DNA of 64,000 nt from Flaveria trinervia (GCA_025506515.1 CM046447.1:88663498-88727497); one strand, 5' to 3'; positions 11,111-23,403 are shown, counted from the stretch's first letter. Made by a program: numbers and translations. Notes: generated by a model not told the origin, from the letters alone.

Positions 11111-11700
11111 GATTTTTAAAACGATTTGAATGTTTTTACACATGACTTAACACATCGTTTGATTCTTATTTGATAAAATTTTGCTGCTTTTAAGGATAAT
11201 TGCAACCAAAATATTTGTGGTTGTTTGAAGTATAATGAAGTATCAGTTTCATGGTATATAAAAAGATATAGCTCTCGAAAAACTCACCTAAAAAAGCTAT
11301 TGAACTTGTATAACAATTACTGATAGATGAGTTTTGAAGGTAGTTGCTTGTCTTCGACCAATTAACAATGCACATGTTTTGACTTTTGATAAGAAATATT
11401 ATATATATAGCAATGTATCAAAACTAATATTAATATATAGCAATGTAATATACAACAATAATATACAAATTGTGTTTTTGGGCTTTTGATCGAGAAAAAT
11501 TATGCCGCCAATAGATTTCTATTTATTCTAGGTTTGTTATATTTTAAATTATTTCGGGAATAGTCCAATGTCGGTTAACCGATGTCTTTTCTCAATACCG
11601 ACCCAATCTCAACTTAATTTAAAAAAAGTTACCGAGTACCTACCTTGCGTTGTAATATCGGTTCAGTAATCGGTATTTTATCAGGTCGGTTGTCGGTAAT
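11111..11700. other. Unassigned AT-rich DNA between hAT relic and copia integrase
   Basis: No coding match was seen. The segment 11570-11700 is rich in CGGTT/CGGTAAT words (TCGGTTAACCGATGTC, AATCGGTATT, GTCGGTTGTCGG), which may be subterminal repeats of the hAT element or of another DNA transposon. No boundary could be set. Confidence 0.4.
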
Positions 11701-11704
11701 AGTC

Positions 11705-11755
11705 GGTATTTCCCGATTGTTGCTCACCCCATCTCTTGCCCATATACGCCTCAAC
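11705..11755 (+). pseudogene. C1 integrase fragment, left of G2
   Basis: The short segment ends in codons that read SCPYTPQ. Joined in sense to the text right of G2 (QNGQVERKHRHVVET) it gives the hallmark copia integrase motif around the catalytic Glu. The break is exactly at the duplicated TCAAC. Confidence 0.8.
11751..11755. repeat. Left target-site duplication of G2 (TCAAC)
   Basis: TCAAC precedes the 5' LTR and recurs at 24462-24466 after the 3' LTR. Confidence 0.93.
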
Positions 11756-13716
11756 TGTAACACCCGGTTATTTATTTATTTTGAAGCCGACGAAGGAAGA
11801 AAAAGAAATAAAGTCCAAAGTCGAGGGACCAAACTCGCCAACGAGAGAAAGTTGGGTATGTGGTGATATTTAAAGGGAGAGGGTAGCCATTACCCTCTCC
11901 CCACACTCACATTTTCAGCAAACAAAAGAGGAGAAGAGAGAAAGGGAGAAAAGAGGAAGAAAAGTTGGTTTGGGTTGGTTCAAGTGAGCAAAATCGTTGA
12001 GAAGCGGGTCAAAATTGGGTTTTTGAATGATTTTGGGGCTGGAACACATCTAAAATTGGGTGAGTTCTAGGACTCCTCTTTTACACGTTCTTGAATGATT
12101 TTGGGGCTGGAACACATCTAAAATTGGGTTTTTGAGTGTGTGTATGTTCGACCAGTTTGTGTATGTGTATGTGTGTGTATGATTCGTTTGGGTCTTGTGT
12201 TTGAGCTTGTGTGTGCTTGAATGGTGTTGTGGTAAACATTCCTAAGGTTTAGGATGGTTGATTTGGGCTTAGAATGGGTTTGGATGAGCTTGGAGGTCGA
12301 AAATGGAAGATTGGCTTCGAGATGAATTGCATTCTGCATCAGCTAGGGCTATGCGACCGAATGGAGGCCATACGGTCGAATGAGGTGCGATTGAGATTCA
12401 TTCGCACGATTGGGTTCATTCGCACGAATGAGGATTCATTCGTGCGACTGAGGGCCAGTCGCATGGGGAGTCATGCGACTGAGGGCCCATTCGCATAAGT
12501 GCTCATCCACATTAGTTTCATCCGCATTAAGTCCATTCGCATGAAGTCCATTCGCACGATTAGGTGTTCATCCACATAGGTGTTCATCTGCACTGGTCCT
12601 TTTGCATGATGTTCAGTCGCATGGAGGCCATGTAACTGAAAGGTGCCCATACGCCCAAATAGGGCTGTCGTACCCTAAGGAAAAGCATAGCTTAATGACT
12701 GACTTTCAGAGAAAAGTGCAGATGTAAGTTTTGACATGGAAGTTCCTGTAAGTTCATGTAAGGTGACTTTCAAGGTCTTAGAGGTTATGCTAGGCCTGAT
12801 GGTGATGTTACATATTTATGCATGATGCATGTTATGTATGTATGATGTTTCCCTGTATGATGTTGATGCCTGTGTATGTTATGTTCCTTGTTATGATGCA
12901 TGTTTATCTCTACTGTGGCCTTATGTGCTATGTTAACGAATGAAATGAAAGTATTATGTAACGTAAAGTGGAAGATAATGAAAAGTGGAACATGATGAAT
13001 ACACACATTAATGAATGATGAAAGTAATGAAAGTCTTGCAAGCATTAGATATCGGGACATGACAATTATAAGGTGTTAGCCCAACGGTATGCGGGTTCGC
13101 TACCCCTGGAGGATGCACATCGGGGTCTTTCTTTGTGATCGACCATTTGTATAGAACCTCTACCACTTACCCCTAGTACTGTGGCACCATGTTTAGCTGT
13201 CTATTTATAGACTTCGGCCTAGTAGCCATATAGTTTGGGGTGTAGCTCATGGTATTGGTACGAAAGATATCAAATGTGCAAGAAAATATGTAAAGATGAA
13301 TGAACGAATGAAGAAGATAATAACTATTATCTATGTGTACGTACGATGTATGATCGCATGAAAGAAATGAACGGTTTTAACGAAAGAAAAGTATGTTTTA
13401 TTATAAAACTAGAACTCACTCAGCAACGCTGACTTTTTATGTGTTTCCAGTTGCAAGGTAATGTTACTGAGGCTGGCACTATGTGGCTACTCGGCTCTTT
13501 TGGATGGCATCCATTTATATAGGGCTTTTGTGATGTAATGCAATAATGTATTTTGTAACTGATTAACGATGTATTATTTTGCAAAAGTTTTTATGATGAA
13601 ATGAGATGTCATTTTTAGCTATTTCCGCTACGATGCTTTGTGAAATACAAATGTAATTATATGTTTTATGTGCGATGAGGATCCAACTGTAAGCGTCCCG
13701 GGAACGGGGCCTTACA
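11756..13716 (+). repeat. G2 5' LTR (1961 bp)
   Basis: It starts TGTAACACCCGG and ends GGGAACGGGGCCTTACA, followed 3 bp later by the primer-binding site. The CpG-rich inverted-repeat array lies at about 12345-12625. A segment around GGCTGGAACACATCTAAAAT is duplicated (12039 and 12105), replacing text still present in the 3' LTR. It has the GCAACGCTGACTT motif near 13422, as in the solo LTR. Confidence 0.93.
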
Positions 13717-13719
13717 AGT

Positions 13720-13733
13720 TGGTATCAGAGCCA
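13720..13733 (+). other. G2 primer-binding site, initiator tRNA-Met type
   Basis: TGGTATCAGAGCCA lies three bases after the 5' LTR. It is the usual plant retrotransposon site complementary to the 3' end of initiator methionine tRNA, used to prime minus-strand DNA. It is not a tRNA gene. Confidence 0.93.
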
Positions 13734-14060
13734 AAGTTAAGTGAAATGGGTAATTTTCAAAATAAACCTTAACTTAAACTGAGAATGGGACGGAAAGGGA
13801 AGGGATGCCAATCTAAGTAGCTGCGTGCCATCAGGTATTTTCGTAAAGTTAACCGGTATTATGTGCACATGTTATGTGCTATGTGTTTGTGGATTTAAAT
13901 ACTAATGTAGTCAGGATAGGTAATGCTTGGGGTGTGAAGAGTAAAGTAAGTGGCTAATCACAACTGGCCATTGTAATTAGGAACTTACTATACTTGACAT
14001 AAATAGAGTTGTTCCCTTGAATGACCGTATTGGTGTTTGAATCTTTCAGTGTGCGTGTGA

Positions 14061-15010
14061 ATGGCTGGCGGTAGATCTTCGAAAGCTTCACGAGGTGGAG
14101 GTCAGAGTTGAAAAGGTGGTTCCTGAAGAACCCGAAACCCATCATTCGGAGGGTGGTGATAAGAGTGCAAACTTGAGAGCCTCAGTAAAGGAGGCTGTTG
14201 TTGAGGAAGTCCACCAGGTCATGCAGATGATCTTACCGTTATAGTGACCGAAGTTATCAAAGCTATACGGGAGGGGGAGAAGAAGGAAAGAATTAGACTT
14301 ACGGGCGAAAGAAGACAGCCCGAGACTGAGACGGTTTTGTCTGACGACGAAGAAGAAGATGAGAAGAGCCTGTGTCGCAGGTGGGACGAGGCTGTAACTA
14401 CGGCACATTTATGAGATGTAAGCCCCCTGCTTTTGATGGTAACGACACTGCTGCTGCTGCTCACTGGTGGGTGAGGAAAATGGAGGTTGTCTTGATATCA
14501 GTGAGTGCCGGGAGGACCAGAAAGTGAAGTTTGCTACCCACTCGTTTGTGGACTCAACTCTTTGTTGGTGGGACAACATTGTCCAAGCCGAGGGTAGCCG
14601 GGTGATAGGAAGGATGAGGTGGGAGGAGTGAAGAAGATGGTGATTGAGGAGTTTGCCCTCATAGGGAAATGGATAAGATAGAGAGGGTTCCTACAGCTGG
14701 AGGCGGCAACCATAACACACCAGCAGTAGACCACCAAATTTAATGAAATGGCATGGCTCGTGCCGGATCAGGTGACGCCTCTGTCTCGGAAGATCAAGAG
14801 GTACATCCAGGGCTTACCGGTGGATGTTCGCAGGCATATGATCGCCGCCCGGCCAAGCACGTTTAGGTCGGCGGTCGATTTGGCAGGGAGGCTATATGAT
14901 GAGCAGGAGGTGGTGGAGACTGAAGCGAACAAGAAGGCTGGTGGTGATTGGAACTAGAATGGGAAAAGGTTTGGTCGGGGTGATGCCTCGACGGGTAACA
15001 AAAAGGCACA
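14061..15010 (+). pseudogene. G2 gag, first part (multiply broken)
   Basis: A plausible start ATG at 14061 opens MAGGRSSKASRGGGQS, followed by stops. Recognisable gag capsid pieces follow in shifting frames: WWVRKME near 14465 and, at 14748-14957, MAWLVPDQVTPLSRKIKRYI plus GLPVDVRRHM and YDEQE, typical of Ty3/gypsy retrotrans_gag. It would form the particle shell. Frameshifts and stops make it non-functional. Confidence 0.8.
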
Positions 15011-15011
15011 G

Positions 15012-15670
15012 GTGGATGACCGCCGTGTGGCCATATCGAGTGCGGGGTCAATGAGGTGTGGCAAGTGCGGAAGGAACCATGCGGGGGAATGTAGGTTGGG
15101 ATTGAACGTGTGTGTCAAATGTGGGAAGACGGGGCACATCGCAAAGCATTGCCTTGCGGGCAGATGTTTCAACTGTGGGAAAGTGGTCATATGAGTAAGG
15201 ATTGTAAGAAGCCGAGGGCGGAGGGCTCCAGGGCAAGGAAGATGGGAAGTGAAGGACCAAGGGCAAGCGCCAGGGCTTTCACTATGACACAGGAGGAAGC
15301 TAGGATGGACCCTGATGTCATGTCCGGTACGTTTCTGGTGAACCAAACTTTAGCTTCTGTGTTATTTGATTCGGGTGCCAATAAGAGTTTTATTTCTGCT
15401 GCTTTCTGTGCTAAGCTACCTGTTAGCAGTAGACGTGTTGATACGCCCTTCGATGTAGAAAGTGCCATAGGTAAGTCTACCAGGATTTCTAAGATGATAG
15501 AGAACTGTGATGTGGAGTTAGAAGGTCATAAGTTTCCTGTTAGACCGTTTGTGATGACCTTAGGTGGTTTCGATTTGGTTCTTGGGATGGATTGGTTGGC
15601 GGACTCCAAGGCGAACATTGTGTATCGCAAGAAGATGATTCATTTGACAGCGCCTGACGGAGTTTGGTAA
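15012..15670 (+). pseudogene. G2 gag zinc knuckles and aspartic protease
   Basis: Two CCHC knuckles are visible: CVKCGKTGHIAKHC (about 15112-15153) and CFNCGK, which continues as GHMSKDC in the next frame (a shift near 15183). The following open frame (15110-15670) holds the protease, with FDSGANKSFISAAF near 15366 (catalytic DSGA) and the FDLVLGMDWL flap-distal motif near 15570. The protease portion itself looks intact. Confidence 0.88.
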
Positions 15671-16360
15671 CTGTGTATGGAGATCGGGTCAAAACGATCC
15701 CGAGAGTAGTCTTAATGGCGGTGGCGGGAAAGTGTATGAGGCGTGGATGTAGCGCCTACTTGGCTTATATAAAGGTTGTGGATACGCCAACACCACAACT
15801 ATCCAATGTACCAGTTATGTGTGACTTTCCGGACGTGTTCCCAAAAGACCTACCAGGAGTGCCACATGACCGAGAGATCGAGTTTCAGATTGATCTGATA
15901 CTGGGTGCCCAACCTGTTGCCAAGGCACCGTATCGATTGGCTCAGACGGAGATGAAAGAATTGATGGAGCAGTTGCAAGAGCTACTTGATAAGGGGTTTA
16001 TCAGATCGAGTATCTCTCCTTGGGGTGCTCCGGTCCTGTTTGTGAAGAAGAAAGACGGTAGTATAAGGATGTGCATTGACTATCGCGAGCTGAACAAGTT
16101 GACGGCGAAGAACCGATACCCCTTACCGAGAATAGATGATTTGTTTGATCAGCTTCAAGGTGCCAGTTGGTTTTCAAGGATAGATCTTCGATCTGGTTAC
16201 CATCAGTTGAAGGTGAAGGAGCAAGACATCCCTAAACAGATTTTCACACGTGCTATGGTCACTACGAGTTTCTTGTCATGTCTTTTGCTTGACCAATGCG
16301 CCAGCTGCTTTTATGGATCTGATGAACCATTTGTGTCGGCCAATATTGGATAACTCAATG
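15664..16360 (+). pseudogene. G2 reverse transcriptase, N-terminal half
   Basis: It holds CDFPDVFPKDLPGVP, CIDYRELNKLTAKNRYPLPR and DLRSGYHQLKVKEQDIPK. The frame shifts near 16240-16260, just before the segment that should read YGHYEFLVMSF-like text, which resumes from 16250 in another frame. The layout equals G1 1-677. Confidence 0.88.
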
Positions 16361-16855
16361 ATTGTGTTTATTAATGATATCCTGATTTATTCAAAGAATG
16401 AGGAGGAGCATGCCGGTCACATTCGGGAGGTTCTAGAGACGTTGAGAAAGGAGAAGTTGTACGCCAAGTTCTCCAAGTGCGCGTTTTGGTTATGCGAGGT
16501 TCAATTCTTGGGTCATGTGGTGAATCTTGACGGGATTATGGTGGACCCGGCAAAGGTGGAGGCAGTGCTGCAATGGAAGTCTCCAAAGACGCCATCCGAG
16601 ATTCGTAGCTTCTTGGGTTTGGCGGGCTACTACAAAAGGTTTATCCAAGACTTTTCCAAGATTGCTTCTCCACTAACCAAGTTGACCCGAAAAGAGGTGA
16701 AGTTTGTATGGGGTCAAGCTCAAGAGAAGGCGTTCGAGGAATTGAAGGCGAGGTTGACTCAAGCTCCTGTTCTGTCATTACCTGATGGAAGTGAAGATCT
16801 AGTGGTCTATTCTGATGCTTCCTACTCGGGGTTAGGGTGTGTGCTAATGCAGTGA
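16250..16855 (+). pseudogene. G2 RT catalytic part and start of RNase H
   Basis: It contains VIVF-NDDILIYSKNEEEHAG: the usual FIDD catalytic motif reads FINDILIYSK here, so the first catalytic Asp is replaced by Asn (near 16372). RNase H begins with VVYSDASYSGLG near 16805. A stop replaces the codon after VLMQ at 16853. Confidence 0.88.
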
Positions 16856-17169
16856 GGGAAGGTTATAGCCTATGCATCCCGGCAGTTGAAGTTCATGAGG
16901 TCAACTACCCAACTCATGACTTGGAGCTAGCAGCCATGGTCTTTGCACTAAAGATTTGGAGGCACTATCTGTACAGGACGAAGTGCACCATTTTCATTGA
17001 CCACAAGAGCTTGAAGTACTTCTTTGAGCAGAAAGATCTGAACATGAGGCAGAGACGATGGTTGGAGCTTATAAAGGACTACGATTGCAAGATCCATTAC
17101 CATCCGAGCAAAGCCAACGTGGTGGCTGATGCCCTTAGCCGAAAGGAGAGCCCGAGCCGATTCGGGTGA
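16837..17169 (+). pseudogene. G2 RNase H, C-terminal part
   Basis: HEVNYPTHDLELAAMVFALK, IDHKSLKYFFEQKDLNMRQR and ADALSRKE identify gypsy RNase H. It is separated from the preceding piece by a stop and a shift. Confidence 0.85.
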
Positions 17170-17841
17170 AGGCGTATTAGCTATCATGACCTCTGACATG
17201 ATAAAGCAAGTTAAAGAGTTTCAAGATGAGGCATTAAAGGAAGATCATCTTAACTCGGAAAGAATGAGAGGTCTGGTTGGAGAATTAGGTGAAAACACAC
17301 TTGGTGTTAAAACCCGATTTGGACGGGTGTGGATTCCTCGTTTTGGGGATCTATGGGTGAAGATTTTGGATAAGCACACAAGACTCGATACTCCATTCAT
17401 CCAGGTGCCACAAAGATGTATCAAGACATGAAGAAGGATTATTGGTGGCCGGGTATGAAACGGGACGTAGTGGAGTATGTGAGTAAATGCTTACTTGTCT
17501 AAAAGTGAAGGCCGAGCATCAGAAGCCGTATGGGAATATCCAACCCTTGGATATACTGGAATGGAAGTGGGAACACATCACCATGGATTTCATTACGAAG
17601 CTGCCGCGTACTACGAAAGGGTACGATGCTATATGGGTGATTGTTGACCGTTTGACGAAGAGTGCTCACTTCCTACCGATCCACGAGACATATTCATCTG
17701 AGAGGTTAGCTGATCTGTTTATCAAGGAAATTGTAACTTGTCATGGTGTGCCGGTGTCTATTGTGTCTGATCGTGACACCCGTTTACATCCAAATTCTGG
17801 AAGAAATTCCACGATGCTATGGGGACGAGGTTACACATTAG
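17170..17841 (+). pseudogene. G2 integrase, N-terminal part up to the G3 insertion
   Basis: It includes the linker (17170-17340), a degenerate zinc-binding region (17370-17520: YWWPGMK, CL-C with shifts) and the catalytic core start, MDFITKLPRTTKGYD near 17583 and VSIVSDRDT near 17756. G3 inserts just after the text for ...GTRLHIS, so the third catalytic residue (Glu in QSERTIQ) lies on the far side at about 22650. Confidence 0.87.
17837..17841. repeat. Left target-site duplication of G3 (ATTAG)
   Basis: ATTAG precedes the G3 LTR. ATCAG follows at 22623-22627, one mismatch. G1 has ATTAG at the same place in its uninterrupted integrase (near 2179). Confidence 0.85.
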
Positions 17842-20396
17842 TGTCACACCCCCGCTAAGAGCGGAAACACGGGGTTGCGACGAGACGGGAATCGTCATAA
17901 CACATGGTAAGCGATAGAGATGCAATAATAATAATGATGACAAGCGTGTCATGACAACACCCGACAACAAGGGGACTTGTGTTGTGTTTAGTCAGTATTC
18001 ACGACAATATAGCCATAAGCATAAACATGATATACGATAAACATAGATAATAACATTGTATGCAATTCCCACAACCCGGGAACGAGTTACAAAGTATAAT
18101 TTTGTTTGAAACAGATACAACAATTGTTTTCAAAATGACAAGTTTAGCCCGGAAATGCATCCTAGGATCTCCACTAAGGCAGCACACCTAGAACCTCAGC
18201 TAGCATGATCACCTGAAAAGATATGCTAAAAATGGTCAACAAAATTGTTGGTGAGCTCGCAGGTTTAAAGTAAATAAGTAATGATGCTGTATAAAGTTGT
18301 TGCAGAATATCGTGCATACAATTATAAGTAAGCAAAATCACATGACAAGAGCTTTACAACCAAACCTAACGACGTACACAAAGAATCTTTTCGGAATATA
18401 TTCACTCAAGGCCCGTTCCTGGCTTTTGTTGGTACTAACTAGTATACCAACACGAGGGTGGGGGTGTCAACCTAGTAGTACTACCAATACCTATCCGTCG
18501 GTTCCCACACTGGAATTAAATGGTTGTAAGAAAGAACCACAAAGCAGACTCAAGCATGTATCAGATAAGTACCCACAAAATAGTAGCACGTTGATTCCAA
18601 GTATGTAAATTATATGTATGTTGTACAACATAGAGAACGGGCGAGCATACTTTCCCCCCATGTTTGTAAATGTTTGTAAAGTAGTGTAAGTATAAAAAGG
18701 GGCCACGAAACTCACATGTTAAGTGGCAAGTATGAATGATCAAGATCTCCAACAGTTGAATGCAATGAACAGTCAAACACCTATTGACAGTTATCGTTAA
18801 GCATTAATGACGTGTATAAAGCGTATAGTAATGTTTGGTCGATTCGGGTTGTATCGGTTCGGTCGTGGGTAGCACACACACAAGCGGACACACGTATCAG
18901 ATCCTATGTAGATCCAAGTACTACGAGTAGTCGTCATTGCTTATGACATCCTTGAAATGATCTCATGGTTATGAAAGATAGCACTTGTTAAGTATTTGGA
19001 GTTCCAATTGGATTGTCGATAATTGTAAAATGTTAGGTTGATTTCAATTGAAATAGTATGTGCATGTTGATAGCGTTGACTTTAATCTTTGTGGTCAAGC
19101 AATGACACTTTTACTGATGTTACCTTATCATCATCAGACGTTCAAGGGGAAATTCACACTCAACATCATCAGTCACACAACAGGACCAGACGCTCGACTC
19201 AACGCTCCATTCGTACGAATCAACCTTCAATCGTACGGATCAGCTTCATTCGTACGATTGAGTCTTCATTCGCATGACTGACATTTAGTCGTACCACACA
19301 ACACACATTCGCACAACCCAACCTCCATGCGCACGAATCAACCCTCAATCGTGCGAATTAGCTACTTTCGTGCGATTGAACCTTCATTCGTTCGATTGGA
19401 CTCCAGTCGTGCGAAACACGCACAATCGCATACATTCAGTCGGTCACCTGACTCAATCGCACGCATTCATTCGTTTGCATGACTCATTCGCACAGATTCA
19501 TACGATCACACGACTCAGTCGCATGACGTCCCTAGTCGCACAACTCAGTCGCCCGAATGACACAGTCGTATGACTCAGTCGCCCGACTCAGTCGCATGAC
19601 AGACCCAGTCGCCTGAACTGCAGGTTCGCGACTGCAGAAGTGCAGAGCAGCCTTCGGCTGCTCCTAGCATAGGTTTTACACAACAAGGACTTCCAGAAAC
19701 ACTCTACAAACATACACAAACATGAAACACAAGCAGAAAGACCTCACACGCACCCACACGACCTCATGTGTTCGGGTTGAACCCAAACACCCGAAACCCT
19801 AGTTTGGACAGCCGTGAATAAGCAAGAAAAGGGGCAACCAAGGTTGTCTACCTGCTAGAATAGAGTAGATTAGGCTGTAGATGGAGTCTAGACGACAAGA
19901 ACAAGACCACGCGGGTTGGATTTGGTGCTAGAATGAAGAAGATGTGAAGAGGAAAGTGAAGAGGATGAAGAAGATGAAGATGAAATGAGATCAAGGGCTG
20001 GAATATGGGTTTATATACCCAGCCCAAGTTTGCAAAATGGCGAGTTTAGTCCCTACACTTAACCCTCGAGTTCCCCAAAATTTGTTTCGGTTGATTACGA
20101 CCTTAAAATGTTCATTATATTAGGGTTAAAAGCGTGTTTAATGGTAATTGATAGTTTAAAAATGGTTTTATTAATGATAATGGTTGAAATTAAAAATGAT
20201 ATATTTGGTGGTAATGGTGACAAAATTTATAAAAAGTTTATGCTTAGCACACGTTTTCGGAGGAAGTACAGGTACAAAGGAAATAAAGCAGACATGATTC
20301 CTTAAAGCAGGCATTCATGAAGAAGAGGAAGAATAATTAAAATAATTCTATGCTTAATTATGTTGTTCGACGGATCTTAAGGTGACGGGTGTCACA
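17842..20396 (-). repeat. G3 3' LTR (2555 bp)
   Basis: In plus coordinates it starts TGTCACACCCCCGC and ends GACGGGTGTCACA, so both ends carry inverted TGTCACACC/GGTGTCACA-like text. On the minus strand a TATA-like GGGTATATAAACCC lies at about 20007-20020. The inverted-repeat array (19200-19625) lies about 400-800 bp downstream of it. The last 0.39 kb recurs at 22227-22622. Confidence 0.9.
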
Positions 20397-20412
20397 GTAT
20401 CCCCCAGTTGAG
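20397..20412 (-). other. G3 polypurine tract
   Basis: On the minus strand CAACTGGGGGATAC directly precedes the LTR start TGTGACACCCG, the usual plus-strand priming site. Confidence 0.8.
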
Positions 20413-20430
20413 AGAATTTCGTCCCGAAAT

Positions 20431-21765
20431 TCAGCTGGAGTTAGGTCCAAGAGTGTCATCCACGAATAGGTGTGGGTATTTGAGTTTCATTTGATCTTCC
20501 CGTTCCCATGTAAACTTTGGCCCTCGTTTTGAATTCCACCTTACGCGAACAATTGGTATTCTACCGCGCTTCAACTGTTTGACCTTACGATCCATGACCT
20601 CAATGGGTTCCTCAATAAAATGAAGCTTTTCGTCGATTTTAATATCCTTAATGGGTATGTGAAGTGATTCGTCAGCCAAACACTTCTTGAGGTTCGACAC
20701 ATGGAAAGTATCATGCACACCGTTGAGTTCTTGTGGCAACCTTAATCGGTAAGCCACTAGGCCAATTATCTCTGTAATCACGAATGGTCCAACGTATCTT
20801 GGGGCTAACTTCCCTTTCTTTCCAAACCAAACAACTCCTTTCCAAGGAGAGACTTTGAGTAACACTCGGTCCCCAATGTTGAATTCTAGAGGCTTTCGAC
20901 GATTGTCGGCGTAGCTCTTTTGGCGATCTCTAGCGGCTTTCAGTCTATCTTTGATTTGGAAGATCTTGTCGGTTGTTTCCTGAATGATCTCTGGGCCCGT
21001 TAACTGACTTTCACCAATCTCGGCCCAACAAACGGGTGATCTACACTTCCTTCCGTACAACGCTTCGAACGGAGCACACCCAATACTGGTGTGGTAGCTG
21101 TTATTGTATGAGAACTCAATCAATAGCAAATGAGTATCCCAACTACCACCAAAGTCGATTAGACACGCTCTCAGCATGTCTTCCAGTGTTTGTATGGTTC
21201 GTTCACTTTGGCCATCTGTTTGAGGGTGATAGGCGGTACTCATGTCTAATCGAGTGCCCATCGCTTTCTCTAGTGTCTGCCAAAATCGTGAAGTGAATCG
21301 GCTGTCACGGTCGGAGATGATTGACACCGGCACTCCGTGTCTTGTCACGACCTCTTTTATGTATAATCTCGCCAACTTGTCCATTTTGTAGTCTTCTCGG
21401 ATTGGCAAGAAGTGTGCTGATTTCGTCATTCGATCCACTACGACCCATATCGAATCATGCCCGTTGCTCGCTCGAGGGAGTTTGGTAATGAAGTCCATGG
21501 CTATGTTCTCCCATTTCCATTCGGGAATCTCAGGTTGCTGTAACAGTTCCGATGGTTTCTGATGTTCAGCCTTAACTTTCGAGCATGTCAAACATCTGTT
21601 GACGTACGTGGCAATGTCTTTCTTCAGGCCTGGCCACCAGTACAGATCTTTGAGATCGTGGTACATCTTGTCTACACCAGGATGAATAGAATATCGCATC
21701 TTGTGTGCTTCATCCATGACCAAGGTACGCACACCTCCCCACTTGGGTACCCATATACGGTCCAC
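20431..21765 (-). pseudogene. G3 integrase with GPY/F module and chromodomain (444 aa open frame)
   Basis: An uninterrupted frame codes HHCC text (HPGVDKMYHD, YWWPGLKK, CLTC), the DDE core (MDFITKLPRASNGHDS, SIISDRDSRFTS, QSERTIQTLEDM), then VLLKVSPWKGVVWFGKKGK, YVGPF and a chromodomain-like end (VRVRWNSKRGPKFTWERED). All three catalytic acids are present. The frame opens only after an in-frame stop (near 21770) and the upstream pol is deleted, so it is a pol remnant and not an independent gene. It is nevertheless one of the best preserved coding stretches here. Confidence 0.9.
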
Positions 21766-21771
21766 GAAGTA

Positions 21772-22226
21772 CTATACACCATCGTCCTTGCACATCAATT
21801 GTTTATCCAACCCTCGGAATTCTTCTCCCGCAAGGTTTTCTTCTTTCAACGCCTCACTTTGTGCAATTTGGATATGAGTTTTCAAATTTGTTTGAATGGT
21901 CAATCCCAAAGCTCGATCACGTAGTGGTTTTACGCGTTTTTTGGGGCTTAGAGCATCAGCCACCACGTTAGCTTTTCCCGGATGATACCGGATTTCACAG
22001 TCTTAGTCACTAAGAAGCTCTACCCAGCATCGCTGTCGCATATTGAGTTCCTTCTGATCCAGAATATGTTGAAGGCTTTTATGATCTGTGTAGATGATGC
22101 ATTTGGTTCCATACAGGTAATGCCTCCATATTTTGAGTGCAAATACTACAACGCCCAACTCAAGATCATGAGTTGTGTAGTTCTTCTCGTGCACCTTAAG
22201 TTGTCACGAAGCGTAGGCAATCATGG
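21772..22226 (-). pseudogene. G3 RNase H C-terminus and integrase linker remnant
   Basis: On the minus strand about 22194-22003 reads HEKNYTTHDLELGVVVFALK and TDHKSLQHILDQKELNMRQR. After a stop, about 21966-21772 reads ADALSPKKR and linker text. The sequence stops abruptly at about 22226, where LTR text begins; this marks the internal deletion. Confidence 0.85.
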
Positions 22227-22622
22227 TAATATGGGTTTATATACCCAGCCCAAGTTTGCAAAATGGCGAGTTTAGTCCCTGCACTTAACCCTCGAGTTCC
22301 CCAAAATTTGTTTCGGTTGATTACGACCTTAAAATGTTCGTTATATTAAGGTTAAAAGCATGTTTAATGGTAATTGATAGTTTAAAAATGGTTTTATTAA
22401 TGATAATGGTTGAAATTAAAAATGATATATTTGGTGGTAGTGGTGACAAAATTTATAAAAAGTTTATGCTTAGCACACGTTCTCGGAGGAAGTACAGTCA
22501 CAAAGGAAATAAAGCAGACATGATTCCTTAAAGCAGGAGTTCATGAAGAAGAGGAAGAATAATTAAAATAATTCTATGCTTAATTATGTCGTTCGACGGA
22601 CCTTAAGGTGACGGGTGTCTCA
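22227..22622 (-). repeat. G3 5' LTR remnant
   Basis: About 396 bp match 20003-20396 almost base for base, including the TATA-containing GGTTTATATACCCAGCCC. It lacks the other 2.1 kb of the LTR. The ORF-like stretches at 20108 and 22334 are the same LTR text twice. Confidence 0.9.
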
Positions 22623-23403
22623 ATCAGCACGACTTATCATCCCCAGACTGATGGTCAGTCCGAAAGGACCATTCAGACAATATGCTTCGGGCAGGTGTGA
22701 TTGATTTTGGGGGAAGTTGGGATGACCACTTACCGTTAACTGAATTCTCATACAACAACAGCTATCATGCTAGCATTGGTATGGCACCCTATGAGATGTT
22801 ATATGGTAGGAGGTGCAGAGCATTCGTCTGTTAGGGTGATATTGGTCAGAAACAACTAGGGAGCGTCGAGGTAATCGAGGCTACGGCTGAGAAGCTTGAA
22901 AAGAGCAAGGCCTTCATGAAGGTAGCCAAAGATAGAGAGAACTCGTATGCTGATAAACGATGCAGACCGATTGAGTTCCAGGTGGGTGACCTGGTTATGT
23001 TGAAGGTCTCACCTTGGAAGGGTATTATCCGATTCAAAAAGCGGGGCAAGTTGAGCCCGAGGTACATAGGCCCTTTCCGAATCATTGCTCGAGTAGGAGA
23101 GGTGGCCTATAGATTGGAGTTACCAGATGAGTTAAGTGGAATTCACCAGACATTCCACGTATCTCATCTAAGAAAGTGCTTGGCAGATGAAAACATGATT
23201 GTTCCACTGGAGGATATCGAAGTAGACAAATGGCTCAATTATGTGGAGCAACAGTGGCAATCATCGATCGAAAAGAGAGAAGGCAGAGAAATAAAGTGGT
23301 TCCTCTTGTGTGTATACAGTGGAAGCACAGGAAGGGATCTAAGTCAACATGGGAGACTAAGGAAGAAATGAGACAACATTACCCACGTTTGTTCGAGGAA
23401 TAA
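22623..23403 (+). pseudogene. G2 integrase C-terminal part and chromodomain-like region
   Basis: It resumes with TYHPQTDGQSERTIQ (the catalytic Glu) after a short gap. FSYNNSYHASIGM, a stop in place of Trp near 22831, DLVMLKVSPWKG, RYIGPFRIIARVGEVAY and a shifted chromodomain segment follow. The stop at 23401-23403 is placed like that of G1. Confidence 0.87.

Larger units (their letters stand above)
17842..22622 (-). mobile_element. Ty3/gypsy chromovirus G3, inverted and internally deleted
   Basis: On the minus strand the order is: partial LTR (22622-22227), RNase H remnant, integrase-chromodomain, polypurine tract, full LTR (20396-17842). Gag, protease, RT, primer-binding site and most of the 5' LTR have been removed by one deletion, whose scar is at about 22226. 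It differs clearly from G1/G2 in LTR and protein text but is the same chromovirus type. Near-perfect 5-bp TSDs flank it. Confidence 0.9.

Noticed and set aside
13720..13733. tRNA-like sequence near the G2 LTR
   Set aside because: Only the primer-binding complement of initiator tRNA-Met is present; no cloverleaf. The same holds for 46568-46579.
19060..19573. ORFs in G3 LTR array
   Set aside because: Same repeat artefact; the frames exist on both strands and in different phases.
20108..22531. Twin ORFs 20108-20305 and 22334-22531
   Set aside because: They are the same LTR segment present in both G3 LTRs, not genes.
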